Assembly: GCA_046296295.1 (NCBI GenBank)
Contig: JBKBLG010000010.1
Span: 1 to 64,000 of the forward strand
Direction: 5' to 3'
DNA: 64,000 bases
Source: UBA10646 sp046296295
Lineage (GTDB): Bacteria > Bacteroidota > Bacteroidia > Chitinophagales > Chitinophagaceae
The translations under genes were made by a program, and so were the position numbers. The notes below the pieces were generated by a model. It was not told the DNA's origin. It saw nothing but the letters and a program-made list of their open reading frames with translations, and did no database searches. Numbering within the stretch: the stretch's first letter is position 1; every line of letters starts with the position of its first letter. Of the stretch, positions 24,321 to 33,336 are shown piece by piece.

Positions 24321-25754
24321 TTATTCTGTAGGAAAGCTAGTCCAACCTTTCCACCATGTTTGATCGGCACCTGCAGCAGCAACACCACCACGGAAGCTAA
24401 CCGCTCTAAAACCAACCAACTTAGGATCGGCAAAACTAGCACCTGATGCCGGAGAACCGCTAACACCGAAAGGCGTAGGATCGGGCTGGCTATAGTTGAA
24501 TGGTGCAATTAAGCGAGCACCATCGGCTGTGGCAATGGTTTGATTCGCAAAAAAGGTATTAGAAAACCAATCTTGTACACTTTGGTTATTCCAGCCTGTA
24601 GGCGTAGCACTAGCTGTGTAAGCGTATGCGGTGTTACAGCCAGCAATAATGTTATTCTTAAAGCGAACTGTTGAATCTTGTACATTCAAATCAAGTGCAC
24701 GACCACGAGAGGCGTCTATCAACAAACCAGTAGGCCAACCAATGAAAATTGAATTGAAAATTGAAATGCCTGAGTTACGACGAATTTGTGCAGCAGCCAA
24801 ATACAAACTATTACCAACATTGGTTAAGGTAGCACGTGGACCAATAGCTGTGATATTACTAAATACAGCACGTGTTTGTGGTGCATTGGTTGAACCATTG
24901 GCATCATTATCTGATTCGAAAGCCTCAGAACGAGAGATATCGGCAATAGTAGAATCACGGAAAATCAAGCCAAATTGTACACGACCACTGAAACCATTAT
25001 CGGTATCAAAATCATCATCTTGTGTTTTCCAAGATATTAAGTGCTGGCAATCTACAGTACCACCAAACCACTCGAACGCGTCGTCTTTTGCGTAAGTAAT
25101 CTGTACATAGTCTATTACTGTTTTACGACCAACAGCAGCCATTGTTAAACTATTAATTTCTTGGTCGGGGTTGAAAGCATAACCAGCATACTCAATACGA
25201 ACGTAACGCAATACTCCAGAACTATCATCATCATTAGGGTTTGTACCGCCACCGGCTAAGCCATCGCCAAAAGAGTTATTTATACCTCCTTCAACTTGAT
25301 ACACACCTTGCTGACCGTTGTAAGTAGTATTGATAGAGGCACGTCCGCAAAGAACAACACCACCCCAATCGCCACTGCGTGGACGAGGGTTGGCACTTGT
25401 AAATACAATCGGTTCATTCACTGAACCATCGGCTACAAGTTTTGCACCACGTGTAATTACTAGGGCACCAACATTAGCACCCTGAAAATTAGCTTTAACT
25501 GTTACACCCGGTTCAATACGCATGGTGGCATTATTAACCATATACACCAAGCCATCAATAATGTAATTGTTACCCTTACGTAAAAGGGTATCTTTATCGA
25601 TACGTCCACGCAATGTAATGGTTTGCCCAGTAGTAGGGTTGTTGGTACCGCTGTTATTGTTCACAATAACGATTTGACCATCTTCTTCAATTTTTCTACA
25701 GCTAACGGTAGCTACACCTACTAATGCTGCGAGGTAAAATAGAACCTTTTTCAT
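24321..25754 (-). CDS. Lipoprotein with right-handed beta-helix features, partner of the TonB receptor
   Basis: The 477-residue protein has a lipoprotein signal (MKKVLFYLAALVGVATVSC, Cys19). The mature part contains repeated short strands with the phrases IEPGVTVKANFQG, GALVITRGAKLVADGS, PIVFTSANPRPRSGDWGG and IRYVRIEYAG-like stretches, which suggests a beta-helix or pectate-lyase-like fold. Similar proteins commonly sit beside TonB receptors in Bacteroidota. It follows the receptor gene by 48 bp in the same direction, so the pair probably acts together at the outer membrane. Position near PhoB/PhoR and Pit suggests phosphate-related uptake. No enzyme site is recognised. Confidence 0.75.
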   Translation of the reverse strand: MKKVLFYLAALVGVATVSCRKIEEDGQIVIVNNNSGTNNPTTGQTITLRGRIDKDTLLRKGNNYIIDGLVYMVNNATMRIEPGVTVKANFQGANVGALVITRGAKLVADGSVNEPIVFTSANPRPRSGDWGGVVLCGRASINTTYNGQQGVYQVEGGINNSFGDGLAGGGTNPNDDDSSGVLRYVRIEYAGYAFNPDQEINSLTMAAVGRKTVIDYVQITYAKDDAFEWFGGTVDCQHLISWKTQDDDFDTDNGFSGRVQFGLIFRDSTIADISRSEAFESDNDANGSTNAPQTRAVFSNITAIGPRATLTNVGNSLYLAAAQIRRNSGISIFNSIFIGWPTGLLIDASRGRALDLNVQDSTVRFKNNIIAGCNTAYAYTASATPTGWNNQSVQDWFSNTFFANQTIATADGARLIAPFNYSQPDPTPFGVSGSPASGASFADPKLVGFRAVSFRGGVAAAGADQTWWKGWTSFPTE

Positions 25755-25802
25755 AACTATAATTTGAGCTTGATTTTGTTAGGAGATTTATTATGGTTGA
25801 TG

Positions 25803-28616
25803 TTATAAAGCGTAACCAATGGTGAAACTGATGTTTGTACCAAACTGACGTGCAAAGCGTATTGGATCAGATGTTTTATTGAAATTAGTATTACCATCGA
25901 CATTCTGATAGAAGTATAATTTTGAGTTCAGAATGTCTTGAACATTCAAACGCAACTCCATTTTATTTTGGTACAACTTTTTTGTAAGTTGAAAGTCAAA
26001 TACAGGGCGTGGAGCTTCGTATGTATCGGGCTGATCTTCACTTCCTACAAACGCTACCCTACGACCAATTTGATTATACAATAAGGTTGCACTAATACCA
26101 TGTTTCTGATTATCGTATAATAAGCCCATGTTTAATACGTAGGGGCTTTGTCCTTGCAATGGTCTATCTAATCCTAAACGAGCATCGTTCACACGGCTGT
26201 GAATGTATGCAGCATTAGCCTGTAAGGTAAAGTTGTTGAAAGCTACACCTAAAAAATCTAATTTTTTACGAGCCTCTAATTCAACACCAAAAGCATTTGC
26301 ACTAGCAGGGTTTTGGTAGTTAAAGAAACTAGCACCACCAGGTCCATAGTTGAATAACATTTCAATAGGCTTATCAAAATATTTGTAGAAAGCACCAAGT
26401 GTAAATACTTCACCAGCAGATGGATACAACTCGTATCGCAAATCAAGATTAGTAACTTTCGTACGTTCTAATGTTGGTGTACCTTGTACTGCAGCATTCA
26501 ATTCAAAATCGTAATACTCAAACGTAGCCAATTCTCTTAACTCTGGGCGAACAACGGTTTGGCTACCTGTTAAGCGAATATTTACTTTTTGATTCACCTT
26601 GTAAGTTAGGTTAACACCTGGCAAGAAATCTCTAACACGAACATTGTTAAAACGTGGATCACTCTTTCTAGTACTACCTACTAATTGGTCATAATCTTCT
26701 AAACGAGCACCCCAAACTAGTTTTAACTTATCGGTGAACTGGTTATCGAATTGAACATAAGCTGCATTTAGAATTGTGTTAGCAATGTAGCGGAAACGTG
26801 TACCTCGAATGGCATCGAAAGCAAATAAATTACTGCTTGCACTACCATCGCCAAAGTTCTGTGGACTAAAAATCACATCTTCAGTTAAAGCACGTAAAGT
26901 GTTATTACTACGAGGTAAGAAAATTGAAAAGGGTTTAGCATCGAACAAGCGATCTCTAATTTGGAACATATAACCACCCTTAATCGTTTGCTTATAACCG
27001 AATGCTGTAACAGTATGGCTCAAATCGGCACCACCAGTATAAATGTAATCGTTAAGGTTTTGGAAGAAACGGTTACCACTTTTCTGACTCAATACATCAG
27101 AAGCTTGTAATAAGAACGGATTACCACTTGCTGCACCACCTGCTTGCACGTAATAGATTCTACGTTGATCGGGGGTAAACCCATCTAACAATCCGAAAGA
27201 TCCATACCAGCGTAATTTGAATTGCTTATTACTTACGTAAATGTTATGATCACCTACTACTTGGGTATTCCAAAAAGTATTCTGACGAAAACCTAATTCA
27301 GAACCGCGTACTCTATCAAGATTTGAAGTAAAATTTTCATTACCTGTACGAGCACTTACAAAGTCAGTACTATTAATATTAAAAATAGTTTTCGCTGATA
27401 GTTTGTGGTTGTTGTTTAATTGATAAGTTAATGAACCTAAAGCACCCCATTGTACATCTTCAGAGTAACGTACATCTACTAAATTATAATCGGGGTTAAA
27501 AATGCCACCACCCTGAAAGTTGAATCCATTATTTTCAATATTTGTATGGCGTGTATTTCTTTGATAGGTAAAGCCAAATACACCACCCAATTGTTGACTA
27601 CCTTTCATCTTAGCATTAAAACCGCCACTAAGTTGTAATTGTCCATTTACCGGTGCATTCGCAACATAAGTACTCCAAATGTTAGGCATTTCTTTACCAA
27701 TGGCTACCTTATCTGCAGGCGATAAAATATCAAAACGGTTTTTGGATATGTAAGAACTTGGTAATGTTCTAGTACCATCATCAATACCCAGCCAATCTGT
27801 TTTACCACCCTTGTAGCGATAAAAATCTCTAAAATGTGCTTGTGTATTAACCCCAGCGCCAATTTGTATATTAAAGAAATTCTTAGCCGGAATATCTCTC
27901 GTGTTCACTTGTACTAAACCACCTGCCCATTCGCCAGGAAGTTCTGGAACAAATGCTTTGTTAATAATGATATTTTCAATCATGTTGGCAGGAATTAAGT
28001 CGAAACTGAACGCCTTTCTATCGGGTTCAGTACTGCCTAATAATACCCCATTTAGCATAGCTTGATTATAACGGTCGGCTAGGCCTCGAACAATTAAAAA
28101 TCTGCCTTCTTGAATAGAGGCACCCGGTGTACGTTTTAAAACTTCGCCAGTGTTACGATCCGGACTACGACGGATAGCTTCGGCACTTACAACTGCTGCA
28201 ACAGTGTTAGTATTTTTTTGATATGCAATAAGTGCATTGGTGGTTTCGCGACGTGCACTTGTTTTTACAGTTACATCATCTAATTTATTGGCCTTTATAT
28301 CTAACACAATATCTAACTCTTCAACAGCACCAGCTTTCACTGCTATATCGCTAACTGTTTTGCTTACAAAGCCAACTGCTGTAATGGTAATTTCGTATTT
28401 ACCGTAAGGTACACTTAGTGTGAAGCGACCATCAACACCTGTTGCAATACCCTTGTTGCCTGCTATAATTATAGTAGCACCTGATATAGGCTTGTTATTA
28501 GGATCAACAATACGACCAGAAATTTTTCCGTAATTGGTTTGTGCAAATGTGCTAACGGTAGTGATTAAAAAAGTAAGCAGTGAGAGCACATATTGGGGGA
28601 GAGCCGCTGAACGCAT
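25803..28616 (-). CDS. TonB-dependent outer-membrane receptor
   Basis: I start at 28616 (MRSAALPQYVLSLLTFLITT), because the longer reading from 28652 would include the promoter. The 937 residues comprise a signal peptide, a carboxypeptidase-like regulatory domain (GKISGRIVDPNNKPISGATI, about 30-115), a plug domain (about 120-240, with RTPGASIQEGRFLIVRGLADR and VQVNTRDIP) and a barrel ending in IGYAL. The companion lipoprotein follows after 48 bp. Upstream is an array of 11-bp-spaced ATGTTAC-like repeats placed as in PhoB-activated promoters. Substrate is likely a phosphorus compound, by context only. Confidence 0.88.
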   Translation of the reverse strand: MRSAALPQYVLSLLTFLITTVSTFAQTNYGKISGRIVDPNNKPISGATIIIAGNKGIATGVDGRFTLSVPYGKYEITITAVGFVSKTVSDIAVKAGAVEELDIVLDIKANKLDDVTVKTSARRETTNALIAYQKNTNTVAAVVSAEAIRRSPDRNTGEVLKRTPGASIQEGRFLIVRGLADRYNQAMLNGVLLGSTEPDRKAFSFDLIPANMIENIIINKAFVPELPGEWAGGLVQVNTRDIPAKNFFNIQIGAGVNTQAHFRDFYRYKGGKTDWLGIDDGTRTLPSSYISKNRFDILSPADKVAIGKEMPNIWSTYVANAPVNGQLQLSGGFNAKMKGSQQLGGVFGFTYQRNTRHTNIENNGFNFQGGGIFNPDYNLVDVRYSEDVQWGALGSLTYQLNNNHKLSAKTIFNINSTDFVSARTGNENFTSNLDRVRGSELGFRQNTFWNTQVVGDHNIYVSNKQFKLRWYGSFGLLDGFTPDQRRIYYVQAGGAASGNPFLLQASDVLSQKSGNRFFQNLNDYIYTGGADLSHTVTAFGYKQTIKGGYMFQIRDRLFDAKPFSIFLPRSNNTLRALTEDVIFSPQNFGDGSASSNLFAFDAIRGTRFRYIANTILNAAYVQFDNQFTDKLKLVWGARLEDYDQLVGSTRKSDPRFNNVRVRDFLPGVNLTYKVNQKVNIRLTGSQTVVRPELRELATFEYYDFELNAAVQGTPTLERTKVTNLDLRYELYPSAGEVFTLGAFYKYFDKPIEMLFNYGPGGASFFNYQNPASANAFGVELEARKKLDFLGVAFNNFTLQANAAYIHSRVNDARLGLDRPLQGQSPYVLNMGLLYDNQKHGISATLLYNQIGRRVAFVGSEDQPDTYEAPRPVFDFQLTKKLYQNKMELRLNVQDILNSKLYFYQNVDGNTNFNKTSDPIRFARQFGTNISFTIGYAL

Positions 28617-28636
28617 GACTTTTTGGTTTTCGAGTG

Positions 28637-28644
28637 CAAACGTA
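28637..28644 (-). promoter_or_regulatory. -7 box of the TonB receptor gene
   Basis: On the minus strand the sequence reads TACGTTTG, an exact TAnnTTTG match, 20 bp before the ATG at 28616. The Pho-box-like repeats begin 8 bp further upstream. Confidence 0.6.
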
Positions 28645-28652
28645 TCGACCAC

Positions 28653-28692
28653 ATGTTACGGTAATGTTACTGCTACATTACCAGCGTGTTAA
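28653..28692 (-). promoter_or_regulatory. Pho-box-like array, four 7-bp repeats with 11-bp period
   Basis: ATGTTAC occurs at 28653-28659 and again at 28664-28670. Weaker copies follow at the same period (ACATTAC at 28675, GTGTTAA at 28686). Seven-base direct repeats with four-base spacers are the architecture of PhoB boxes in other bacteria. The array occupies the position of the -33 element of the TonB receptor promoter, and also lies about 85 bp upstream of the divergent DUF47/pit promoter. Confidence 0.55.
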
Positions 28693-28775
28693 CAATTGAA
28701 CAAGCTGCCGCTGCACTCCCTATGTTAAGTAATTATTAATTCAGCTTACTGTGGGTAGTCAACCTATCCCTTCGG

Positions 28776-28783
28776 TAACTTTG
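28776..28783 (+). promoter_or_regulatory. -7 box (TAACTTTG) of the DUF47-pit operon
   Basis: TAACTTTG matches TAnnTTTG exactly, 15 bp before the ATG at 28799. It supports this start over the longer reading from 28751. Confidence 0.55.
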
Positions 28784-28798
28784 TGCAAATTTTTACAC

Positions 28799-29446
28799 AT
28801 GGGTTTGAACTCAATTGGCAAGTTATTTATGCCGAAGAATGTAATTTTTTACGAGTTATTTGAAGATGTAGCAGCCACGGTAGATCAAATGGGTAAGCTA
28901 TTACGCCAATTAGTACATGAGCCAGATGCCGATATGCGTGCTAGCATAACAAAACAATTAGAAGATTTAGAACACAAGAACGACGACCATACACACCGCA
29001 TTTTTACAGAACTAGGTCGCAACTTTATAACCCCTTTCGATAGAGAAGACATTCACTACCTTGCTAGTGCGTTAGATGATATTGCTGATTATATTTTTGC
29101 TTCGGCCAAAAAAATTAATTTCTATCGCGTTAACCCTAACGATTTAGGTATTCAAAAAATGGCCGATTTAGTTGAACAAAGTGTTGTTCAAATTAAAATT
29201 GCTGTGAATGGCCTTCGCGATATGAAAAACCTCCGCCAAATGACAGAAGCTTTGGTGAAAGTGAATAGTATTGAAAACCAAGCCGACGATGTATTTGACA
29301 TGAGCATTGAACGCCTATTTGCAGAAGATAATTCTGCGAAAGAGCTCATTATTAAGCGTGAAATTTATCAAGTACTAGAAACAGCTACCGATAAATGTGA
29401 AGATGCAGGTAATGTAATTGAAAGCATCATTGTTAAGTATGCTTAG
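28799..29446 (+). CDS. DUF47/PhoU-like phosphate transport regulator
   Basis: The start at 28799 (MGLNSIGKLFMPKNVIFYEL) gives 215 residues, the usual length of the DUF47 family. The protein is all-helical, with PhoU-like repeats (LEDLEHKNDDHTHRIFTELG, FDREDIHYLASALDDIADYI, ALVKVNSIENQADDVFDMS). Members usually precede Pit transporters and modulate their activity. The pit gene follows after 39 bp in the same direction. Confidence 0.9.
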   Translation: MGLNSIGKLFMPKNVIFYELFEDVAATVDQMGKLLRQLVHEPDADMRASITKQLEDLEHKNDDHTHRIFTELGRNFITPFDREDIHYLASALDDIADYIFASAKKINFYRVNPNDLGIQKMADLVEQSVVQIKIAVNGLRDMKNLRQMTEALVKVNSIENQADDVFDMSIERLFAEDNSAKELIIKREIYQVLETATDKCEDAGNVIESIIVKYA

Positions 29447-29485
29447 TGCATATAATGAACATTATTCTGTTACAAAAACACATTT

Positions 29486-30565
29486 ATGTTTACCCTACTT
29501 GTTGTTATTATTATTTTAGCCTTAATTTTTGATTACATAAATGGCTTTCACGATGCTGCCAATTCTATCGCAACCATCGTAAGCACCAAAGTACTTACAC
29601 CGTTTCAGGCCGTACTTTGGGCTGCATTTTTCAATTTTTTAGCCTTTTTTATTTCCAAGTATATCATCGGCCATTTTGGTATTGGCGAAACAGTGAGCAA
29701 GTGGGTTAACCCAGGCTCGCCTGAAAATGAAATCATCAACTTGCATGTGCTCATGGCTGGCTTAATTGCAGCTATTGCATGGAACCTAATTACATGGTGG
29801 TTCGGTATCCCTAGCAGCTCATCGCATACCTTAATGGGTGGTTTTATTGGCGCAGCATTGGCACATGCAGGCGGCTTATCAAAAGGCGGTGTAGATGTTA
29901 TTAACTATGCCAAAGTAGTTCCTACATTTCTATTCATCTTTTTTGCGCCGTTAATTGGTATGATCATCGCATTTATCATTACCATTATCATTGTGCATTT
30001 GTGTAAGCGAAGTAACCCGTACAAAGCCGATGGCTGGTTTAAACGCTTACAGTTAGTATCTAGTGCTGCATTTAGTATTGGCCATGGCGGTAACGATGCT
30101 CAGAAGGTAATGGGCATTATTGGCGCTGCTGTTATCTATTACGAAATTCATACTGGCAACACCGATTACACCAATTTAGATCCTAAAGTACGTTTTGGGT
30201 ATTTTGTAGACCATTGGTGGTGGGTTCCAGTTACTAGCTTTTTAGCTATTGGCTTAGGTACATTAAGCGGTGGTTGGAAGATTGTAAAAACCATGGGCAC
30301 ACGTATTACAAAAGTTACACCGCTCGAAGGTGTAGCTGCTGAAACTGCTGGTGCCATTACACTATTCCTCACAGAACATTTTAAGATTCCTGTAAGTACT
30401 ACACATACTATCACGGGCTCTATTATTGGTGTGGGTGCTACCAAACGTTTAAGCGCTGTACGTTGGGGAGTTACCGTTAGCTTACTGTGGGCATGGATTT
30501 TAACGATACCCATCAGTGCTATTATTGCCGCCATTGTATATTATATTGTAAAGCTTGTTGCATAA
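29486..30565 (+). CDS. pit: Inorganic phosphate transporter, PiT family
   Basis: The 359-residue membrane protein has the PiT duplicated signature: DYINGFHDAANSIATIVSTK near the N-terminus and HGGNDAQKVMGIIG in the second half. The further family motifs are FGIPSSSSHTLMGG and FKIPVSTTHTITGSIIGVG. About ten membrane segments are visible. It carries phosphate with protons or sodium across the inner membrane. It is translated from the DUF47 operon and ends in the terminator at 30571. Confidence 0.93.
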   Translation: MFTLLVVIIILALIFDYINGFHDAANSIATIVSTKVLTPFQAVLWAAFFNFLAFFISKYIIGHFGIGETVSKWVNPGSPENEIINLHVLMAGLIAAIAWNLITWWFGIPSSSSHTLMGGFIGAALAHAGGLSKGGVDVINYAKVVPTFLFIFFAPLIGMIIAFIITIIIVHLCKRSNPYKADGWFKRLQLVSSAAFSIGHGGNDAQKVMGIIGAAVIYYEIHTGNTDYTNLDPKVRFGYFVDHWWWVPVTSFLAIGLGTLSGGWKIVKTMGTRITKVTPLEGVAAETAGAITLFLTEHFKIPVSTTHTITGSIIGVGATKRLSAVRWGVTVSLLWAWILTIPISAIIAAIVYYIVKLVA

Positions 30566-30570
30566 TGCAA

Positions 30571-30599
30571 AGCCTCTCCTAAAAAGAGAGGCTTTTTTG
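30571..30599 (+). terminator. Terminator after pit
   Basis: AGCCTCTC (30571-30578) pairs with GAGAGGCT (30586-30593), followed by six T. Confidence 0.85.
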
Positions 30600-30628
30600 T
30601 TTTTGGGGCTTTCACCTACCATATAAGT

Positions 30629-30716
30629 ATCAACATTTGTTCCCGCTGCTACGGGCTACGCTTACGCTACGGTGCTTCGCACTAAACCCTACGCATCGGG
30701 CAGCCCATCAACATTT
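30629..30716. repeat. GC-rich 68-bp insert flanked by 10-bp direct repeats
   Basis: ATCAACATTT occurs at 30629-30638 and 30707-30716. Between them is a segment far richer in GC than its surroundings, able to fold on itself (GGGCT at 30653 with AGCCC at 30702; inner GTGC-TTC-GCAC). This is the look of a small REP- or MITE-type interspersed element with a target-site duplication. The right repeat runs into a dispersed-motif copy (30713-30725). Confidence 0.45.
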
Positions 30717-30754
30717 ACCGTAAGGTGAAACTTGTTATACAATTTTTTAATGAC

Positions 30755-30770
30755 TATGCGTAAACGCATA
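30755..30770. promoter_or_regulatory. Palindrome TATGCG-TAAA-CGCATA upstream of the fasciclin gene
   Basis: A perfect inverted repeat with 6-bp arms, about 45 bp before the ATG at 30815. The adjoining sequence GCATAATCATAAG resembles GTATAATCATAAA in the nos regulatory region (38186-38198). Confidence 0.35.
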
Positions 30771-30814
30771 ATCATAAGATCTTGCTTTAAATAATTTAGT
30801 ACTAAATTATTATT

Positions 30815-31368
30815 ATGAAATCTATCACTTACGTAAGTAGTATACTATTGCTTACTTGTATTGCTTGCAATAGCACTAACAATACCGATAAAGTCAGCTC
30901 GATGTCCACTAATGAAACACTTACTGCTGGTCAGAGTGCTGTTTCAGACAATGTATCTAAGCCAAATATTGTACAAGTGGCTGCTGGCAGTAAAGATCAC
31001 ACTACATTAATTAGTGCTGTTAAAGCAGCAGAACTAGTAGATGCTTTAAGTAATACAGGCCCCTTCACAGTATTTGCACCTACCAATAGTGCATTTGAAA
31101 AGTTACCAAAGGGAACTATTCCACAACTTCTGGAACCTGAAAAAAAGATGCACTAATTGATATACTTCAATACCATGTTACTGTGGGGGTATATAAACTA
31201 GAACAATTACAAGATGGACAACAATTAGGACAAGTAAATGGAAGTAATATTAGTATTAAGAAGTCAGGTACCGATGTGATTATAAATGGTAAAGCTAAAG
31301 TTATTGCTACTGTATCAGCTTCTAATGGGATTATTTATGTGATTGATGAAGTATTATCGAACCCATAA
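30815..31368 (+). pseudogene. Fasciclin-domain lipoprotein, frameshifted in an A run
   Basis: The first frame (30815-31156) has a lipoprotein signal (SSILLLTCIACN) and the first half of a FAS1 domain (LISAVKAAELVDALSNTGPF, TVFAPTNSAFEKLPKGT), then stops after LLEPEKKMH. The second half of FAS1 (DALIDILQYHVTVGVYKLEQ to IIYVIDEVLSNP, ending 31368) is open one base back. One more A in the run at 31140-31146 would join the frames. The junction reads A-AAA-AAG, a known -1 slippery heptamer, so recoding cannot be dismissed. FAS1 proteins of this type are often found near denitrification genes in Bacteroidota. The terminator-like end is not clear. Confidence 0.8.
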
Positions 31369-31439
31369 TTGTGACTAAAAGAAATTAGGGGTGGTCGCAG
31401 ATGCAACTACCCCTAATTATTTGAATACTAATACTTATG

Positions 31440-31853
31440 CTAGCATGGCTCACTAGCCATGTAGCCATTAATAATCTTCATTCGCATAACAACTGCTATA
31501 CTTGTTGCCCTCTGCTTTGCTAAAGTTGCAACAACCCCTTCAAATAATTCATCAACAGTATAAATAAATAAGTGTACCCACTGATCAAATACTTCTGCAG
31601 TCATGGGCATACGCAGGTGTAGTTGGGTATGTGCTTTCATAGGATTACCATGGTAGCCCCCTTTATACAATAATGTATTACTCCAAAAGGCATACATTAT
31701 CGGAAGGTGTTGATCCCAATTTACATTTTGAAAGTACGGACGCAAAATATGATTAGCATTAACATATCTGTAAAAATTTTGCACTAAAAGAATTATATCT
31801 TGTTCACTAGCAATATCAATTTTAACTGATGGGTTTGGGCTGATGGAACTCAT
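31440..31853 (-). CDS. Group III truncated hemoglobin
   Basis: The 137-residue protein matches group III truncated globins. It has FYRYVNANHILRPYF, WDQHLPIMYAFWSNTLLYKG, the proximal-His region KAHTQLHLRMPM and WVHLFIYTVDELFEG. Such globins bind oxygen or NO. It is the last gene of the leftward nos cluster, 2 bp after nosY, so protection from or handling of NO during denitrification is a reasonable inference. Confidence 0.88.
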   Translation of the reverse strand: MSSISPNPSVKIDIASEQDIILLVQNFYRYVNANHILRPYFQNVNWDQHLPIMYAFWSNTLLYKGGYHGNPMKAHTQLHLRMPMTAEVFDQWVHLFIYTVDELFEGVVATLAKQRATSIAVVMRMKIINGYMASEPC

Positions 31854-31855
31854 AG

Positions 31856-32623
31856 CTATAAGTCATTTTTATTGAATTTTCTATTTGCAAGCCAAAGAGG
31901 AACAATCATCCATACTACCATAACCATTAGAGCTGTAATAGTGCCGCTAACATTACCCAATGTTGTGCGAAAAATAGCACCAGTATAACCCATCATGGCC
32001 GAAACATCAAGTTGAATTAACATAATAATTCTCATTAAGTCTAATGGATTGAATACCGTTAGAAATAGCATTACTTTTTCTATCGGATAATCGGCAAAAG
32101 CAAACACTATAAACAATAATAATGCATCGTAAAGTATAGTATAAAATATCCATAAAAGGATAGCGGTGCCAATTCCTTTCGCTTTATCTTTTACGAGTAC
32201 TACAATGTAAGCTGCAATACCTGTAAAAACTAATGTTATAGCTACTGTGAGCAAAAGCAACGACAAGGCTTCTATAGTAGCTGATAACAATAATAAAGGC
32301 AAGCCAATACCTATTAATAAGGCTAGCACCAAAGCAGCAGTAACACCTATCATAATACCCATCCAAATAGAAGATCGCTGTATAGGCATACTTACTAATA
32401 ACTCTATAAACTCAGCACTGTTGTACAAATAAATAGCTACAAATAGAAGAGATACAAGAGGCACAATAGTAATCGCAATACTAGTGATACTAAGCAAAGC
32501 TTTAGTAATAGTATCATCAAGTGATAAAATACTAAAAGTAACAGCCAACAATAATATTGTATAAACTATAATTATCTTATTTCGCAAGACATCTGCTAGC
32601 GTATATTTAATAATTTTAACCAT
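31856..32623 (-). CDS. nosY: NosY, ABC permease for NosZ maturation
   Basis: The 255-residue protein has about six membrane helices and the NosY/ABC-2 layout (YTLADVLRNKIIIVYTILLL at the start, FVAIYLYNSAEFIELLVSMP in the middle). It partners the NosF ATPase encoded 2 bp upstream. In known systems NosDFY supplies sulfur or copper for the CuZ centre of NosZ. Confidence 0.9.
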   Translation of the reverse strand: MVKIIKYTLADVLRNKIIIVYTILLLAVTFSILSLDDTITKALLSITSIAITIVPLVSLLFVAIYLYNSAEFIELLVSMPIQRSSIWMGIMIGVTAALVLALLIGIGLPLLLLSATIEALSLLLLTVAITLVFTGIAAYIVVLVKDKAKGIGTAILLWIFYTILYDALLLFIVFAFADYPIEKVMLFLTVFNPLDLMRIIMLIQLDVSAMMGYTGAIFRTTLGNVSGTITALMVMVVWMIVPLWLANRKFNKNDL

Positions 32624-32625
32624 AG

Positions 32626-33336
32626 CTATATCATTTTTAGACTTGCATACTTACTAATGGCCTTTCCCAAGCGCTGCTCTCCAGTTTCTTCTTTTATCTG
32701 TAATAGTGGTTTATGAAATTGTAATTCACCATCTTGAATGTATACTACCTCATTTACCATCTCATCTAATTCACTAAGTATGTGTGATGTTATAAGTACT
32801 AACCTGCCAGATTGATAAGTTGCTTGTACTTTTTCTTTCAAAATTTCAGCTGATAGAGGATCTAATCCAGCAGAAGGTTCATCAAGTATAAGTACTGCTG
32901 ATTTAAACAAGAATGCAATTACAGCACTCACTTTTTGTCTAGTACCACCAGAAAGCGTCCCTAATCTTTTATCGAATAGTTTCGATAATTGAAATGCTTT
33001 TAATAAATCTTCATCATAACTATTTATATCTGTTCGAAGATCTTTCATCATGTCAATAAGCTGCCCCACTTGTAAATGCTGTGGAAAAGAGGGCATTTGG
33101 GGCATATAACCAATATGTTGTTTATAGGTACAAGTATTTTGTATATTGATACCTTGAACCGATATAAAACCGCTATCGGGTACTACTATACCAAGTAAGC
33201 ACTTTATAAAAGTAGTCTTTCCACTACCATTAGGCCCAATGAATGCTACACAAGAATTTTTATTACAAGAAATGGAAACATCTTTGAGTACTTGTAGTTT
33301 TCCATACATTTTATATACATTATTTGTAATAATCAT
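32626..33336 (-). CDS. nosF: NosF, ABC ATPase for NosZ maturation
   Basis: The 236-residue ATPase has Walker A (GPNGSGKTTF), the signature LSGGTRQK, Walker B (AVLILDEPSAGLD) and the H-loop (ITSHI). The stop and start codons of nosD and nosF overlap by 4 bp, and nosY follows after 2 bp. It energises the NosFY transporter. Confidence 0.92.
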   Translation of the reverse strand: MIITNNVYKMYGKLQVLKDVSISCNKNSCVAFIGPNGSGKTTFIKCLLGIVVPDSGFISVQGINIQNTCTYKQHIGYMPQMPSFPQHLQVGQLIDMMKDLRTDINSYDEDLLKAFQLSKLFDKRLGTLSGGTRQKVSAVIAFLFKSAVLILDEPSAGLDPLSAEILKEKVQATYQSGRLVLITSHILSELDEMVNEVVYIQDGELQFHKPLLQIKEETGEQRLGKAISKYASLKMI

